Program-made: the position numbers and the translations under genes | Source of the DNA: Tianweitania sediminis | Lineage (GTDB): Bacteria; Pseudomonadota; Alphaproteobacteria; Rhizobiales; Rhizobiaceae | Reading direction: 5' to 3' | Assembly (NCBI RefSeq): GCF_017813335.1 | Contig: NZ_JAGIYY010000001.1 | Location: 1,375,158 to 1,439,157 of the forward strand | DNA: 64,000 nucleotides | Notes under the pieces: model-generated | Databases searched by the model: none | Seen by the model: the letters and a program-made list of their open reading frames with translations, nothing else | Told to the model about the DNA's origin: nothing | Part shown: positions 43,237 to 51,770 of the stretch, in pieces | How positions within the stretch are numbered: position 1 is the first letter of the stretch | Layout: every line of letters starts with the position of its first letter

Positions 43237-44424
43237 TCAGGTGAAGCTGGGCGTGGCATAGATCGTTCGTCCCCCAACCTTAATTTCGGTGTCGACCAGA
43301 TATTTCGTCAACCCGATTGCATTCACCGAGAGACCTAAGCCCGGAGAGTCCGGAGCCTTTATCTGGCCGTTGGCATCCGGCAAGAGATGCTCCCTTGTGA
43401 TCTCTACCGCAAGGGATTTGGGCTCTGCCGGGTACTCGCAGATGCGGTGGTCCGACAAACCCGCGTATGGCTGCAACGAGGCACTGAGGGCGAGGTGGGA
43501 GGTAAAGGTGTGGTTGACATACTTGACGTCTCGGGCGACCGCATAGTCCGCCACCTGCTTGGCAGGCAGGATGCCACCGATCCGGCCGCAGTCGATCTGC
43601 ACAAAGCCCACGCCGCCGTAGTCGATCAGGTGTCGCGCCATGTAAACGTTGTGGGCACCCTCACCACCGGCGAGGCGGACGCGGCTGCTTCTCGCTGAAA
43701 GCGCGCTGTAGGCATCGTAAGCACTGGCGTGGAAGGGCTCTTCCAGCCATGTGGCGCCGGCGGCTTCCAGATCCGGGAGGCGCGAAGCTGCCGCCTCCAA
43801 GTCGTTGCCCCAGATCTGGCCGGCGTCGACCATCAGGAGGGCATCCGGGCCCAGCCCTTCCCGCGCGGCGCGGACATGGTCGGCATCCGTATTTCTAGAA
43901 CCGGCGCCATAGCCGGCCCAGCCGAACTTGGCGGCCTGGAAGCCCCGCTCGAGCACCTGGCGAGCACGATCTCGGGTCTCGTCAGGCGTGTCGCCGAAAA
44001 GCATGGAGGCATAAGGGACTTTGGGTTCCGACGATCGATACCCGAGAAGCCGCCACACCGGCTCTCCTTTCAACTTTCCAAGAAGGTCCCACAGCGCCAT
44101 TTCGACGCCGGAAAAGGTGTGTGCCGCTTGAAGCAGGTCCATGCTGTCACGCTCCACAAGCGCGGCAATACGGTGAATATCGGCCACATCATCCAGCTTT
44201 TGCCCGAGAACCGAGTCGCCCACCGGGCGGCAAACGCCGTGCGACATCGGGCAAACGAAAGCTGCTATCGACGTGAGCGGCGAGGCTTCACATTCACCCC
44301 ACCCTTCAAGCCCTCCGCCTCGCACGCGTACCAGCAAGGCATCCTGACTTCCATCCGCCGCGGTCGTGACCTCCGGCATCGCTAGGTAAAAGAAGTCAAC
44401 CGCCTCGATCTTCATGAACGCCAT
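43237..44424 (-). CDS. Enolase-superfamily enzyme, MR subgroup (MR1)
   Basis: Probable acid-sugar dehydratase or racemase of 395 residues. Catalytic residues by alignment to mandelate racemase are K166 (AAKFGW), metal ligands D200, E228 and E255, and dyad D278-H305 (QIDCGRIGG, NHTFTSH). It is a close paralogue of the protein at 51771-52946, with long identical stretches (for example ECEA, FVCPMSHG, HTFSGVEMALWDLLGK). The start could be ATG 44415 (MKIEAVDFF). It is convergent with nothing and probably co-transcribed with gntR at 42442. Confidence 0.9.
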   Translation of the reverse strand: MAFMKIEAVDFFYLAMPEVTTAADGSQDALLVRVRGGGLEGWGECEASPLTSIAAFVCPMSHGVCRPVGDSVLGQKLDDVADIHRIAALVERDSMDLLQAAHTFSGVEMALWDLLGKLKGEPVWRLLGYRSSEPKVPYASMLFGDTPDETRDRARQVLERGFQAAKFGWAGYGAGSRNTDADHVRAAREGLGPDALLMVDAGQIWGNDLEAAASRLPDLEAAGATWLEEPFHASAYDAYSALSARSSRVRLAGGEGAHNVYMARHLIDYGGVGFVQIDCGRIGGILPAKQVADYAVARDVKYVNHTFTSHLALSASLQPYAGLSDHRICEYPAEPKSLAVEITREHLLPDANGQIKAPDSPGLGLSVNAIGLTKYLVDTEIKVGGRTIYATPSFT

Positions 44425-44469
44425 CCACTTGCATGAGCCACATCTGCGGCAACGTCTTAGGTACGACTT

Positions 44470-44525
44470 TTGATATCAAGGAACATTCTGGTTGGCAAAG
44501 CGCTCGACAACCCCGTTGATATAAG
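44470..44525. promoter_or_regulatory. TTGATATCAA palindrome plus degenerate second copy
   Basis: TTGATATCAA (44470-44479) is a perfect palindrome. TTGATATAAG (44516-44525) repeats 8 of 10 positions 46 bp away. Both lie in the divergent promoter of MR1 and the binding-protein gene at 44578, so they are candidate sites for the GntR protein at 42442. Confidence 0.45.
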
Positions 44526-44577
44526 TATTATTTTTTTTGCCGCCTCTTCTTCTCGGAAACCACAAAGGAGTTGCACC

Positions 44578-45432
44578 GTGAAGCCGTTTCGCATTTTAGC
44601 TTTCGTTTTGGTAGCCGGCGCGTGGCCTGCCGCTGCCCAGGAGTTCAAGTTCGAGGCTCCCGCGCTGTTCGAGAACTGCGGGGACTCGTCGCTGGCCGAC
44701 GCTCAGGCGAACGGCATCACGCTGGGTATCTCTCCGTCGCCGCCTTATTCGTCGCTTGAACCTGGAAGCGACCGTGCCAGCGGTCTTGATGTCGAAATCA
44801 ATGAAGCCGCTCTTGGATGGGCTGGCATCAAGACAATACGCTACGAGGTTATGCCGTTTGGGCAGTTGATCCCGGCGCTGCTTTCATCGCGTATCGATTC
44901 AGTTGCCTCCAACATCCACGTGACACCGGATCGGCTGAAGGCGGTTTCCTTCACGAGCCCCGCCTGGTGGTACGGACCCGCCATCGTCGTCCAAAACGGC
45001 AATCCGCAATCGTTGAAGTCTTTCGACGACCTAGTTGGCAAGGAAGTGGGGGTGATCGCAGGATCGGCAGCGGACGAGTATCTGCGCAAGATCGGCGCCA
45101 AGCTCACAGTCTTCCAAACGGATGCAGATCAGTTTGCGGCAATCTCCACCGGACGAGTGGGCGCCATCGTTGAGGATGACGTGAAGGTCACCGAATATCT
45201 TAAGGCCAATCCGTCTGCCGGGATCGAGATCGTCGAGAACGTGGAAGTCCCCGAAGAAATCATCTTCGGCTACGGTTACGGCTATGCTCGGTATGCGGTT
45301 CGCAAGGAAGACTGCTCGCTACGCGCGGCCTACTCGCAGGGCTTGGCTGAAATCCGTGGGAACGGCCAGGTGTCGGCGATTCTCAAGAAGTACGGTTTGA
45401 CCAACCGCAACCTTTTCTTCTTCCCGCTCTGA
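44578..45432 (+). CDS. Family 3 extracellular solute-binding protein (polar amino acid type)
   Basis: Periplasmic receptor of 284 residues. It has a signal peptide (FRILAFVLVAGAWPAAA, cleavage near 20) and the SBP_bac_3 pattern: ITLGISPSPPYSSLEPGS, ALLSSRIDSVASNIHVTPDR, GKEVGVIAGSAADEYL. GTG 44578 is chosen for the AAAGGAG site 7 nt upstream. It pairs with one permease gene, but no ATPase gene is nearby. Confidence 0.88.
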   Translation: MKPFRILAFVLVAGAWPAAAQEFKFEAPALFENCGDSSLADAQANGITLGISPSPPYSSLEPGSDRASGLDVEINEAALGWAGIKTIRYEVMPFGQLIPALLSSRIDSVASNIHVTPDRLKAVSFTSPAWWYGPAIVVQNGNPQSLKSFDDLVGKEVGVIAGSAADEYLRKIGAKLTVFQTDADQFAAISTGRVGAIVEDDVKVTEYLKANPSAGIEIVENVEVPEEIIFGYGYGYARYAVRKEDCSLRAAYSQGLAEIRGNGQVSAILKKYGLTNRNLFFFPL

Positions 45433-45436
45433 CAAG

Positions 45437-45480
45437 ATGCCGGCGCGCCATGCGGGGTGCGCTGGCATTCCTCAGGAATG
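45437..45480 (+). other. Two overlapping hairpins before the permease gene
   Basis: ATGCCGGCGC (45437-45446) pairs with GCGCTGGCAT (45459-45468). CATTCC (45466-45471) pairs with GGAATG (45475-45480). They share 45466-45468, so they exclude each other. The second holds the AGGA ribosome-binding site of the permease. Confidence 0.5.
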
Positions 45481-45487
45481 ATCCTTC

Positions 45488-46159
45488 ATGACCTTTTTCG
45501 ATTTCGGCGTTGTTGCCGAGTTCTGGCCCGTGTTCCTTCGAGGGCTCGGGATGACAGTTTTTCTGACGGTTGTTGTGATCATCCTCGCGGGCATCCTCGC
45601 CGTTCCGCTTGCCTTAGCCCGATTGTCGGGGAAGCGCTGGCTGCGGCTTCTGGCCGGTGCATACGTGGAGTTCATCCGCGCCACGCCGCTCATCCTGCAG
45701 CTCATCTACATCTATTACGTGCTGCCGATGGCGGGCATTCGACTGGACCCCATCGCTGCGGCGATCGTCGGTCTTACCTTGAACTACGCCGCCTACATGA
45801 GCGAAGTCTATCGAAGCGGCATTCAGGCGGTGTCGCGCAATCAATACGAGGCGGCGAGCAGCCTTGGCTTGCGCCCCTTCGTGACCTTCGGCAAGATCAT
45901 CTTTCCGCAGGCGTTCCGCATCGTGCTGCCGGCGCTCGGAAATTATTTCATCGCGCTGTTCAAGGACACCGCTCTGGCTTCCGTGGTCACAGTGCAGGAA
46001 TTGATGTTCAGCGGGCAAATCATTGCAGCGCGCAACTATCAGTATTTCACCGTCTATACGGTGACGGCGCTGCTGTATTGCGCGGTCGGCTACCCCGCGG
46101 CGCTTCTGGTTCAACGCCTTGAGACATGGTCAAAGCGGGGCTGGGCGAATTCCGGCTGA
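45488..46159 (+). CDS. Polar amino-acid-type ABC transporter permease
   Basis: Inner-membrane permease of 223 residues of the HisMQ type. Motifs are EFIRATPLILQLIYIYYVLP, the ATPase-contact EAA loop NQYEAASSLGLRPFVTFGKI, and ALFKDTALASVVTVQELMFS. It starts 55 nt after the binding-protein gene. No second permease or ATPase adjoins it. It might act as a homodimer with an ATPase encoded elsewhere. Confidence 0.9.
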   Translation: MTFFDFGVVAEFWPVFLRGLGMTVFLTVVVIILAGILAVPLALARLSGKRWLRLLAGAYVEFIRATPLILQLIYIYYVLPMAGIRLDPIAAAIVGLTLNYAAYMSEVYRSGIQAVSRNQYEAASSLGLRPFVTFGKIIFPQAFRIVLPALGNYFIALFKDTALASVVTVQELMFSGQIIAARNYQYFTVYTVTALLYCAVGYPAALLVQRLETWSKRGWANSG

Positions 46160-46315
46160 TCTGACCAAAAGGTTGGATTCAAGGGCAGTGAAGCACCGGC
46201 CCCAGCCCAACGCCCCGGCGGCGCAGCCACGAGGCGAATGCCGGCCAGGAGGACTGCTTCAGCCTTCCCGAGGAGACTGCCGGCTAAGCGCCTGCTTCGG
46301 AAGAACCTGCCGGGC

Positions 46316-47158
46316 TCAATCCGCAGCCGTTGTTTGCCTTTGCTCGCCGAGACCCCCGATGCCAAGCCTGATGGTTTGGCCGGGGCGCAGAAAGACCGGC
46401 GGCTTCTGGCCCATGCCGACACCGGGCGGAGTGCCCGTTGTGATGATGTCGCCGCTTTGCAGGCTCATGAAGCGGCTGACATAGCTCACGAGATGCGCAA
46501 CGCCGAAGATCATCGTCTTCGTGGATCCCTCCTGGTAGCGCTTGTTATCGACCTCAAGCCACAAGGACAGGTTCTGTGGGTCCTGGATCTCATCGGCCGT
46601 CACCATCCAGGGGCCGATGGGGCCAAACGTGTCCGCGCCCTTGCCCTTGTCCCAGGTGCCTCCGCGCTCGTTCTGAAACTCGCGTTCCGAAACGTCGTTG
46701 ACGACGCAATAACCGGCAACGTGGCTCAGCGCATCCGCCTCGTCGATGTATTTTCCGCCTTGTCCGATCACCACGCCCAGTTCCACTTCCCAGTCCGTCT
46801 TCACGGAACCGCGGGGAATAAGGACGGTGTCGTTGGGACCGCAAATAGCGCTGGTGGCTTTCATGAAGATCACCGGCTCGCTTGGCGGAGTGAGGCCAGC
46901 CTCGGCGGCATGGTCTGCGTAGTTCAAGCCGATGCAAACGAACTTCCCCACGCGTCCCACGCAAGGGCCGATCCGCGGAGACCCCTCGATCAAGGGCAAT
47001 GTCGACAGATCGAGGCGGCGGATGCTTTCAAGGGCCTCCGGCAGAAGTGCCGTGCTGGCGATATCATCGACCACGGTGCTCAGATCACGCAACTGGCCCT
47101 GCTTATCCAACACGGCTGGCCGCTCGCGGCCGGGCTCGCCCACTCGAAGAAGTTTCAT
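46316..47158 (-). CDS. Fumarylacetoacetate-hydrolase-family enzyme (diketo-deoxy sugar acid hydrolase-like)
   Basis: FAH-type C-C bond hydrolase of 280 residues. Key features are CIGLNYADHAAEAGLTPP, the metal-binding TDWEVELGVVIG, KGADTFGPIGPW and the end GDIITTGTPPGVGMG. The opening KLLRVGEPGRERPAVLD with DLSTVVDDI is like hydrolases that cleave 2,4-diketo-3-deoxy-L-rhamnonate or -fuconate to pyruvate and lactate. It is last in a minus-strand group with an SDR and an MR enzyme. Some databases label such proteins ureidoglycolate lyase. Confidence 0.87.
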   Translation of the reverse strand: MKLLRVGEPGRERPAVLDKQGQLRDLSTVVDDIASTALLPEALESIRRLDLSTLPLIEGSPRIGPCVGRVGKFVCIGLNYADHAAEAGLTPPSEPVIFMKATSAICGPNDTVLIPRGSVKTDWEVELGVVIGQGGKYIDEADALSHVAGYCVVNDVSEREFQNERGGTWDKGKGADTFGPIGPWMVTADEIQDPQNLSLWLEVDNKRYQEGSTKTMIFGVAHLVSYVSRFMSLQSGDIITTGTPPGVGMGQKPPVFLRPGQTIRLGIGGLGEQRQTTAAD

Positions 47159-47175
47159 GCTGTTGATCCCAGATG

Positions 47176-47916
47176 CTAGTAGGTTGCCCGTCCGCCGGAC
47201 AGGTCGAAAACCGCGCCGGTGGTGAATGTATTTTCCGCGCTGACCAGCCAGGCGACCATCGCGGCAGCCTCGCCTAGCTCAAGAAACCGTCCCCTCGGAA
47301 TGCGTGACAGCATGTAGTCGATATGGCTCTGCTGCATTTGTTCGAAAATGCGCGTCCGCGCCGCGGCGGGCGTGACACAGTTCACGGCGATGTTCTTGTT
47401 GGCTGTTTCCTTGCCCAGCGATTTCGTCAAGGCGATTACCCCGGCCTTGGAAGCCGAATAAGCGGCCGCGTTGGGGTTTCCTTCCTTGCCGGCGATCGAC
47501 GCGACATTGACGATCCGGCCGTAATCGCGGGCAATCATGCCCGGCACCACTGCTTTGCAGCAGTGGAACACGCCGTTCAGGTTGATGTCGATGATCCGCT
47601 TCCACTCATCGAGTGGATAATCCGCAACGGTCGCATTGGCGCCGGCGATACCCGCGTTGACAACCAAGATATCGATCCCGCCCAGGCGCTGCTCGGTAGC
47701 GGAAACGGCTTGCTGAACAGCCGCGAAATCTGTTTGATCGACAACCTCGAAGGCGCCGCCGATGTGCGAGGCAGTTTGCTTCACGAGGTCGGCGTCCACA
47801 TCCCAAAGCGACACCTTCGCGCCGGACGCGACAAGGCGTTCCGCGACTGCTCGGCCGAGTCCCTGGGCGCCGCCGGTCACAACTGCTGTACGGCCTTGCA
47901 AGTCGATCTGATTCAT
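47176..47916 (-). CDS. SDR-family oxidoreductase (SDR1)
   Basis: Classical short-chain dehydrogenase of 246 residues. It has TGGAQGLG (14-21), NAG (87-89), Ser140 and Y153-x3-K157 (YSASK). It is NAD(P)-dependent and likely oxidises a sugar or hydroxy acid. It lies 17 bp from the FAH-type gene and 18 bp from MR3, so it belongs to the same operon. The substrate cannot be read from the sequence. Confidence 0.9.
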   Translation of the reverse strand: MNQIDLQGRTAVVTGGAQGLGRAVAERLVASGAKVSLWDVDADLVKQTASHIGGAFEVVDQTDFAAVQQAVSATEQRLGGIDILVVNAGIAGANATVADYPLDEWKRIIDINLNGVFHCCKAVVPGMIARDYGRIVNVASIAGKEGNPNAAAYSASKAGVIALTKSLGKETANKNIAVNCVTPAAARTRIFEQMQQSHIDYMLSRIPRGRFLELGEAAAMVAWLVSAENTFTTGAVFDLSGGRATY

Positions 47917-47934
47917 GAGGTCCTCCGGTAAGAA

Positions 47935-49128
47935 TCAGTTGGCGAAGAAGCCGGTCGCGTCAGGCGTATAACGTGAGACACGATCGCGATCGAGGTCGAT
48001 GCCCAGTCCGGGCCGATCGGGGATGACGAGGCAGCCAGCGGCGTCGAGCTCGAAAGGGGCGGCTGTCAGCTTGTCGACATAGGCGCTGCCGCCGATATAT
48101 TCGACCAGCGTCGCGCCATGCAAAGCGGTGGCGAGCTGAAGGTCGGCGGCAAGTCCAAGCGCCGTGTTCCAGCCGTGACCGACATACCGGACGCCGAACT
48201 CCTCGGCCATCCAGGCGATGCGACGCTGTTCACTGATCCCTCCGACTTTGGTGACGTCAGGCTGGACGATGTCGAAAGCGCCTCGTGCCAGCCATGGCAA
48301 AAAGGACTGGCGGCGCGTCAACACCTCGCCGCCGGAGATCGGCACAGGGCTTTGGCGGCGCAACTCCACGAAATCCTCGAGGGCATCTGGCTTAACGGCT
48401 TCTTCGAACCAGCCGACGTCATAATCCGCCAGCATCCGCGCTGCGTTCAAGGCCCATTTCAGGCCGTTGGGCCAATAAGCATCGCTGGCGCCAGCGTCCA
48501 CAAAAAGCTGTGCGTCGGGTCCGATTGCTTCGCGTGTCGCCCGAACGATCGCCTCGTCAAGCCTGCTGCTGTTGCGACGTCCAAAAGGACCCCAGCCGAT
48601 CTTGAAGGCGCGGAAGCCTCGCTCGTAGTGCTCGCGCACGACGTCGCCCATCCGCTCGGGAGCTTCCATCAGCAAGGAGCAGTAGGGCCGCACCACGTCG
48701 CGATAGCGACCGCCGAGCAGGCGACCGACTGAGAGGCCGGTGGCCTTGCCCAGGATGTCCCATAAGGCAATGTCGATCCCGCTGATGGCATGGGTGAGCG
48801 ATCCGCCGCGCCCCATCCAGAACGTATTCTGATGAAGCTTTTCCGAGACCCGCTCCGGTTCAAGAGCGTTCTCGCCCATGAAGAGCGGTTCCAGCACCTG
48901 GACCGCCGCTTCCACCAACCTTCCGTCAGTGAAGACGCTGCCGAAGCCCGAGATACCGCCGTCGGTGTGAACCGCAATCAAGGCATGGATGGAGTCCTGT
49001 GCCTTGATCTCATGCGACCAGCCGCCGGCGGGACTTTCCCCAAGCAGCGGAGCCACCCGGATTGAGGTGATCCGCAAAGGCGCAAGTGCGGCAGGGCCCC
49101 TTGAGGTCGCATCCGAATGAAAAGGCAT
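47935..49128 (-). CDS. Enolase-superfamily enzyme, MR subgroup (MR3)
   Basis: Predicted acid-sugar dehydratase of 397 residues. Catalytic residues are K176 (FKIGWGPFG), metal ligands D211, E242 and E268, and dyad D291-H318 (GHGW). It has the GRGGSLTHAISGIDIALWD helix. It is only distantly like MR1/MR2. The start 49128 is set by a GGACTGGAG site. It is first of the operon MR3, SDR1, FAH, and its promoter is shared with the divergent desuccinylase-like gene and contains a GntR operator. Confidence 0.9.
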   Translation of the reverse strand: MPFHSDATSRGPAALAPLRITSIRVAPLLGESPAGGWSHEIKAQDSIHALIAVHTDGGISGFGSVFTDGRLVEAAVQVLEPLFMGENALEPERVSEKLHQNTFWMGRGGSLTHAISGIDIALWDILGKATGLSVGRLLGGRYRDVVRPYCSLLMEAPERMGDVVREHYERGFRAFKIGWGPFGRRNSSRLDEAIVRATREAIGPDAQLFVDAGASDAYWPNGLKWALNAARMLADYDVGWFEEAVKPDALEDFVELRRQSPVPISGGEVLTRRQSFLPWLARGAFDIVQPDVTKVGGISEQRRIAWMAEEFGVRYVGHGWNTALGLAADLQLATALHGATLVEYIGGSAYVDKLTAAPFELDAAGCLVIPDRPGLGIDLDRDRVSRYTPDATGFFAN

Positions 49129-49167
49129 CTCCAGTCCTTTCAAGACCGCGCCACCGTTGACGGCAAT

Positions 49168-49187
49168 ATCGTATACAATTATACGAG
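49168..49187. promoter_or_regulatory. GntR-type operator, site 1
   Basis: ATCGTATACAATTATACGAG, a 20-bp palindrome with 7 of 8 symmetric arm positions. It matches sites at 54995 and 55804. It lies between MR3 and the desuccinylase-like gene and would control both. Confidence 0.75.
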
Positions 49188-49195
49188 GCAAGTGC

Positions 49196-50245
49196 ATGGG
49201 GATTATCATGGAAGCTGTGAGCGTCAAGAGCCGCATCGTCTGCAACATCGATTTCGAGAAGGACGGTCGCCAGGCCGGCTACGCGCGAGCGCCGTTGTCG
49301 CGAAACAATTCGGGCTGGGGCACGGTCGAGATCCCAATCATCGTCGTGAAGAACGGGAATGGCCCAACGGTTCTGCTGACTGGCGGCGTCCACGGCAACG
49401 AATATGAAGGGCCCATCGCGATTTCGCGGCTGGCACAATCCCTGGATCCAGGCGCCGTCAACGGCCGCGTCATCATGATGCCGGCGGTGAATATCCCTGC
49501 AGTGCTGGCCGACACGCGGCTGACCCCGGTGGACAACTGGGACATCAACCGCTGTTTTCCGGGCAATCCCAAAGGGACCTTCAGCCAGATGCTCGCCCAC
49601 TTCCTGGACAGCGTCATCCTGCCTATGGCCGACATCTCGGTCGACATGCATACGGCAGGGACGTCATTTGACTCCGCACTTTCGACCAACATGCATTATC
49701 TGCCTGACGCGACTATGCGCGAAAAGACGATGGCCGCAGCGGCAGCCTTTGGTGCTCCCTACAATGTCGTTTTCGGCGGCGTTGATGAGAGCTCCACCTT
49801 CACCTCCTGCGTTGAGCGCCGCGGCATCATCTCGCTTGGAACGGAACTTGGCGGCTGGGGTCGCGTGAACATCGAAGGCGTGCGCATCGGACGGCGCGGT
49901 GTCGACAACATCCTCAAGCACATGGGGGTGATCGGGGGGGCGCCAGAAACCGAGCAAAAGGATGGTGCGACGAGAACCCGGCACATGATGGTGCGCGACC
50001 CAGCCTCCTACACGTTTGCGCCAAGGGGTGGTCTGTTCGAGCCTACCCATTATGTCGGCGAGGAGGTTCAGGCCGGCGAGGTCGCCGGGTGGGTTCACTT
50101 CATTGAAGACGTCGACACGGCTCCCATCGAGCTGAGATACGCCAAGGACGGCGTGATCTGGTTCGGAGCTGGGCCAGGACGCGTAGCCCGCGGGGACGCG
50201 GTTGCGATCGTCATGGAAGACTACGACGACCGCTGGCCATCCTGA
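49196..50245 (+). CDS. Succinylglutamate desuccinylase/aspartoacylase-family zinc hydrolase
   Basis: Zinc carboxypeptidase-like amidohydrolase of 349 residues. Zinc ligands are H66 and E69 in GGVHGNEYEG and H152 in VDMHTAG. DINRCFPG (about 117-123) binds substrate. The catalytic Glu is probably in GTELGGWGRV. A C-terminal beta domain follows. The family hydrolyses N-acyl amino acids or amides, or related substrates such as ectoine derivatives. GAGG lies 7 nt before ATG 49196; ATG 49208 is possible. An M81 protein gene follows 14 nt later. Confidence 0.87.
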   Translation: MGIIMEAVSVKSRIVCNIDFEKDGRQAGYARAPLSRNNSGWGTVEIPIIVVKNGNGPTVLLTGGVHGNEYEGPIAISRLAQSLDPGAVNGRVIMMPAVNIPAVLADTRLTPVDNWDINRCFPGNPKGTFSQMLAHFLDSVILPMADISVDMHTAGTSFDSALSTNMHYLPDATMREKTMAAAAAFGAPYNVVFGGVDESSTFTSCVERRGIISLGTELGGWGRVNIEGVRIGRRGVDNILKHMGVIGGAPETEQKDGATRTRHMMVRDPASYTFAPRGGLFEPTHYVGEEVQAGEVAGWVHFIEDVDTAPIELRYAKDGVIWFGAGPGRVARGDAVAIVMEDYDDRWPS

Positions 50246-50259
50246 GGAAAGCACGCGTC

Positions 50260-51765
50260 ATGAAAGCTCGCCGCATCCTCATCGTGGAATGCATGCAGGA
50301 GATCTCGTCGTTCAATCCGGTCCAGTCGGGCTATGAAAATTTCGATGTGGAGCGCGGGGAGGAGCTATATCGCCAGCGCGGCCGCAACACCGCCGTGGGC
50401 GGGGCTCTCTCAATCTTCGAGGCGGATCCGACAATTCAGGTGGTGCCTGCTTATGCCGCGCGCGCCGGCAGCGCCGGCCTGTTGTCGGCCACAGGCTGGA
50501 CCCGGTTGCGCGATGAAATGATGGCAGCCGTTCGTGACGGCTTGCAGGACATCGACGGCATCTACGTTTCGTTGCACGGGGCCATGGGAGCAGATGGGGA
50601 ACTCGACCCCGAAGGCGAGATCTTGACGCGTGTCCGCGAGTTGGCGGGCGATGCGCTGCCGATCGTCATTTCCCTCGACCTTCACGGAATTCTGACCGAA
50701 AGGATGATCCGCCAGGTCGACGGGATCGCCATCTACCACACCTATCCACATGTGGACTTCGCCGATACCGGCGCACGCGCTGCCCGACTGCTGCTCGACC
50801 TGTTGAACGGCAAGCGCAAGCCGGTTATCGCGCGGTGCATCATTCCGGCCCTTGTGCGGGGCGACGAATTGATCACGCGAACCGGCTGCTATGGCGACCT
50901 TATCGGGGAATGCCGGCGGCTGGAGCGGGACGGCACGGCGCTTTCGGCAGGCATCATGATCGGCAATCCCTTCACGGACGTTCCTGAGCTGTGCAGCCAG
51001 ATCGTGATCGTCAGCGATGGCGAGGAGGAAAGCGCGCGCAGGGAAGCGGAGCGCCTGGCTTCCGAATTCTGGCCGCTTCGTCACCGCATGCAAGGCAAAC
51101 TGGTCGATCTTGATCGAGCAATCGCCCAGGCGCGAACGTTGAATGGGCCGGTGTGCTTCACCGATGCGGCCGATGCGACCTCTTCTGGCGCTACTGGCGA
51201 TTCCAACATCATCCTCGAGGCTCTTCTGGCGGCAGGCTATGGACGGCGCGTATTGGCCCAGATCGTCGATCCGGAAGCGGCGGCCGCGGCCCATCGTGCA
51301 GGCGTGGGAGCGCAGATCGAGGTCTCGTTGGGCGGCGCGATGGATCCGCGGCGGTTCGTGCCAATGAAGGTGCAGGCGCGTGTTCAGCTGCTCTCCGATG
51401 GCGAAGCAAGACTGGAAACGATGAAGCTTGGTCTTCACGCGGGGCCCACTGCGGTTCTTGCTTTCGACAACTTCACGGTTGTGGTGATGAGCCGCTCAGT
51501 CAGCCTGTTCGACCGCGCGATGTATTACGCCAATGGCCTTAACCCCAAGGCTTTCGATCTGGTGGTCGTGAAGTCACCGCACACCGAATACCACATGTTC
51601 GATGCCTGGGTAGAAAAGAACTTCAACATTGACGCTCCCGGAGCCACCTCGGCCGACGTGAAGAAGCTCGGGCATACCAAATGCATGCGGCCGATCTACC
51701 CTCTCGACGACATCGTCGATTACAAGCCAGCAGCTTCCTTGTTTTCGCGGCCTGACGCGAGCTGA
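50260..51765 (+). CDS. M81/MlrC-family metallohydrolase
   Basis: MlrC-like protein of 501 residues. The N-terminal domain has ILIVECMQEISSFNPVQSGY, YVSLHGAMGADGELDPEGEI, SLDLHGILTERMI and YHTYPHVDFADTGARAARLL, with His/Asp residues suited to zinc. The C-terminal domain includes DAADATSSGATGDSNIILEA. MlrC from sphingomonads cleaves linear microcystin fragments, but homologues are widespread in catabolic clusters with unknown substrates. The genes on either side (desuccinylase-like and MR2) start or end within 14 nt, so they form an operon. Confidence 0.9.
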   Translation: MKARRILIVECMQEISSFNPVQSGYENFDVERGEELYRQRGRNTAVGGALSIFEADPTIQVVPAYAARAGSAGLLSATGWTRLRDEMMAAVRDGLQDIDGIYVSLHGAMGADGELDPEGEILTRVRELAGDALPIVISLDLHGILTERMIRQVDGIAIYHTYPHVDFADTGARAARLLLDLLNGKRKPVIARCIIPALVRGDELITRTGCYGDLIGECRRLERDGTALSAGIMIGNPFTDVPELCSQIVIVSDGEEESARREAERLASEFWPLRHRMQGKLVDLDRAIAQARTLNGPVCFTDAADATSSGATGDSNIILEALLAAGYGRRVLAQIVDPEAAAAAHRAGVGAQIEVSLGGAMDPRRFVPMKVQARVQLLSDGEARLETMKLGLHAGPTAVLAFDNFTVVVMSRSVSLFDRAMYYANGLNPKAFDLVVVKSPHTEYHMFDAWVEKNFNIDAPGATSADVKKLGHTKCMRPIYPLDDIVDYKPAASLFSRPDAS

Positions 51766-51770
51766 GACCT

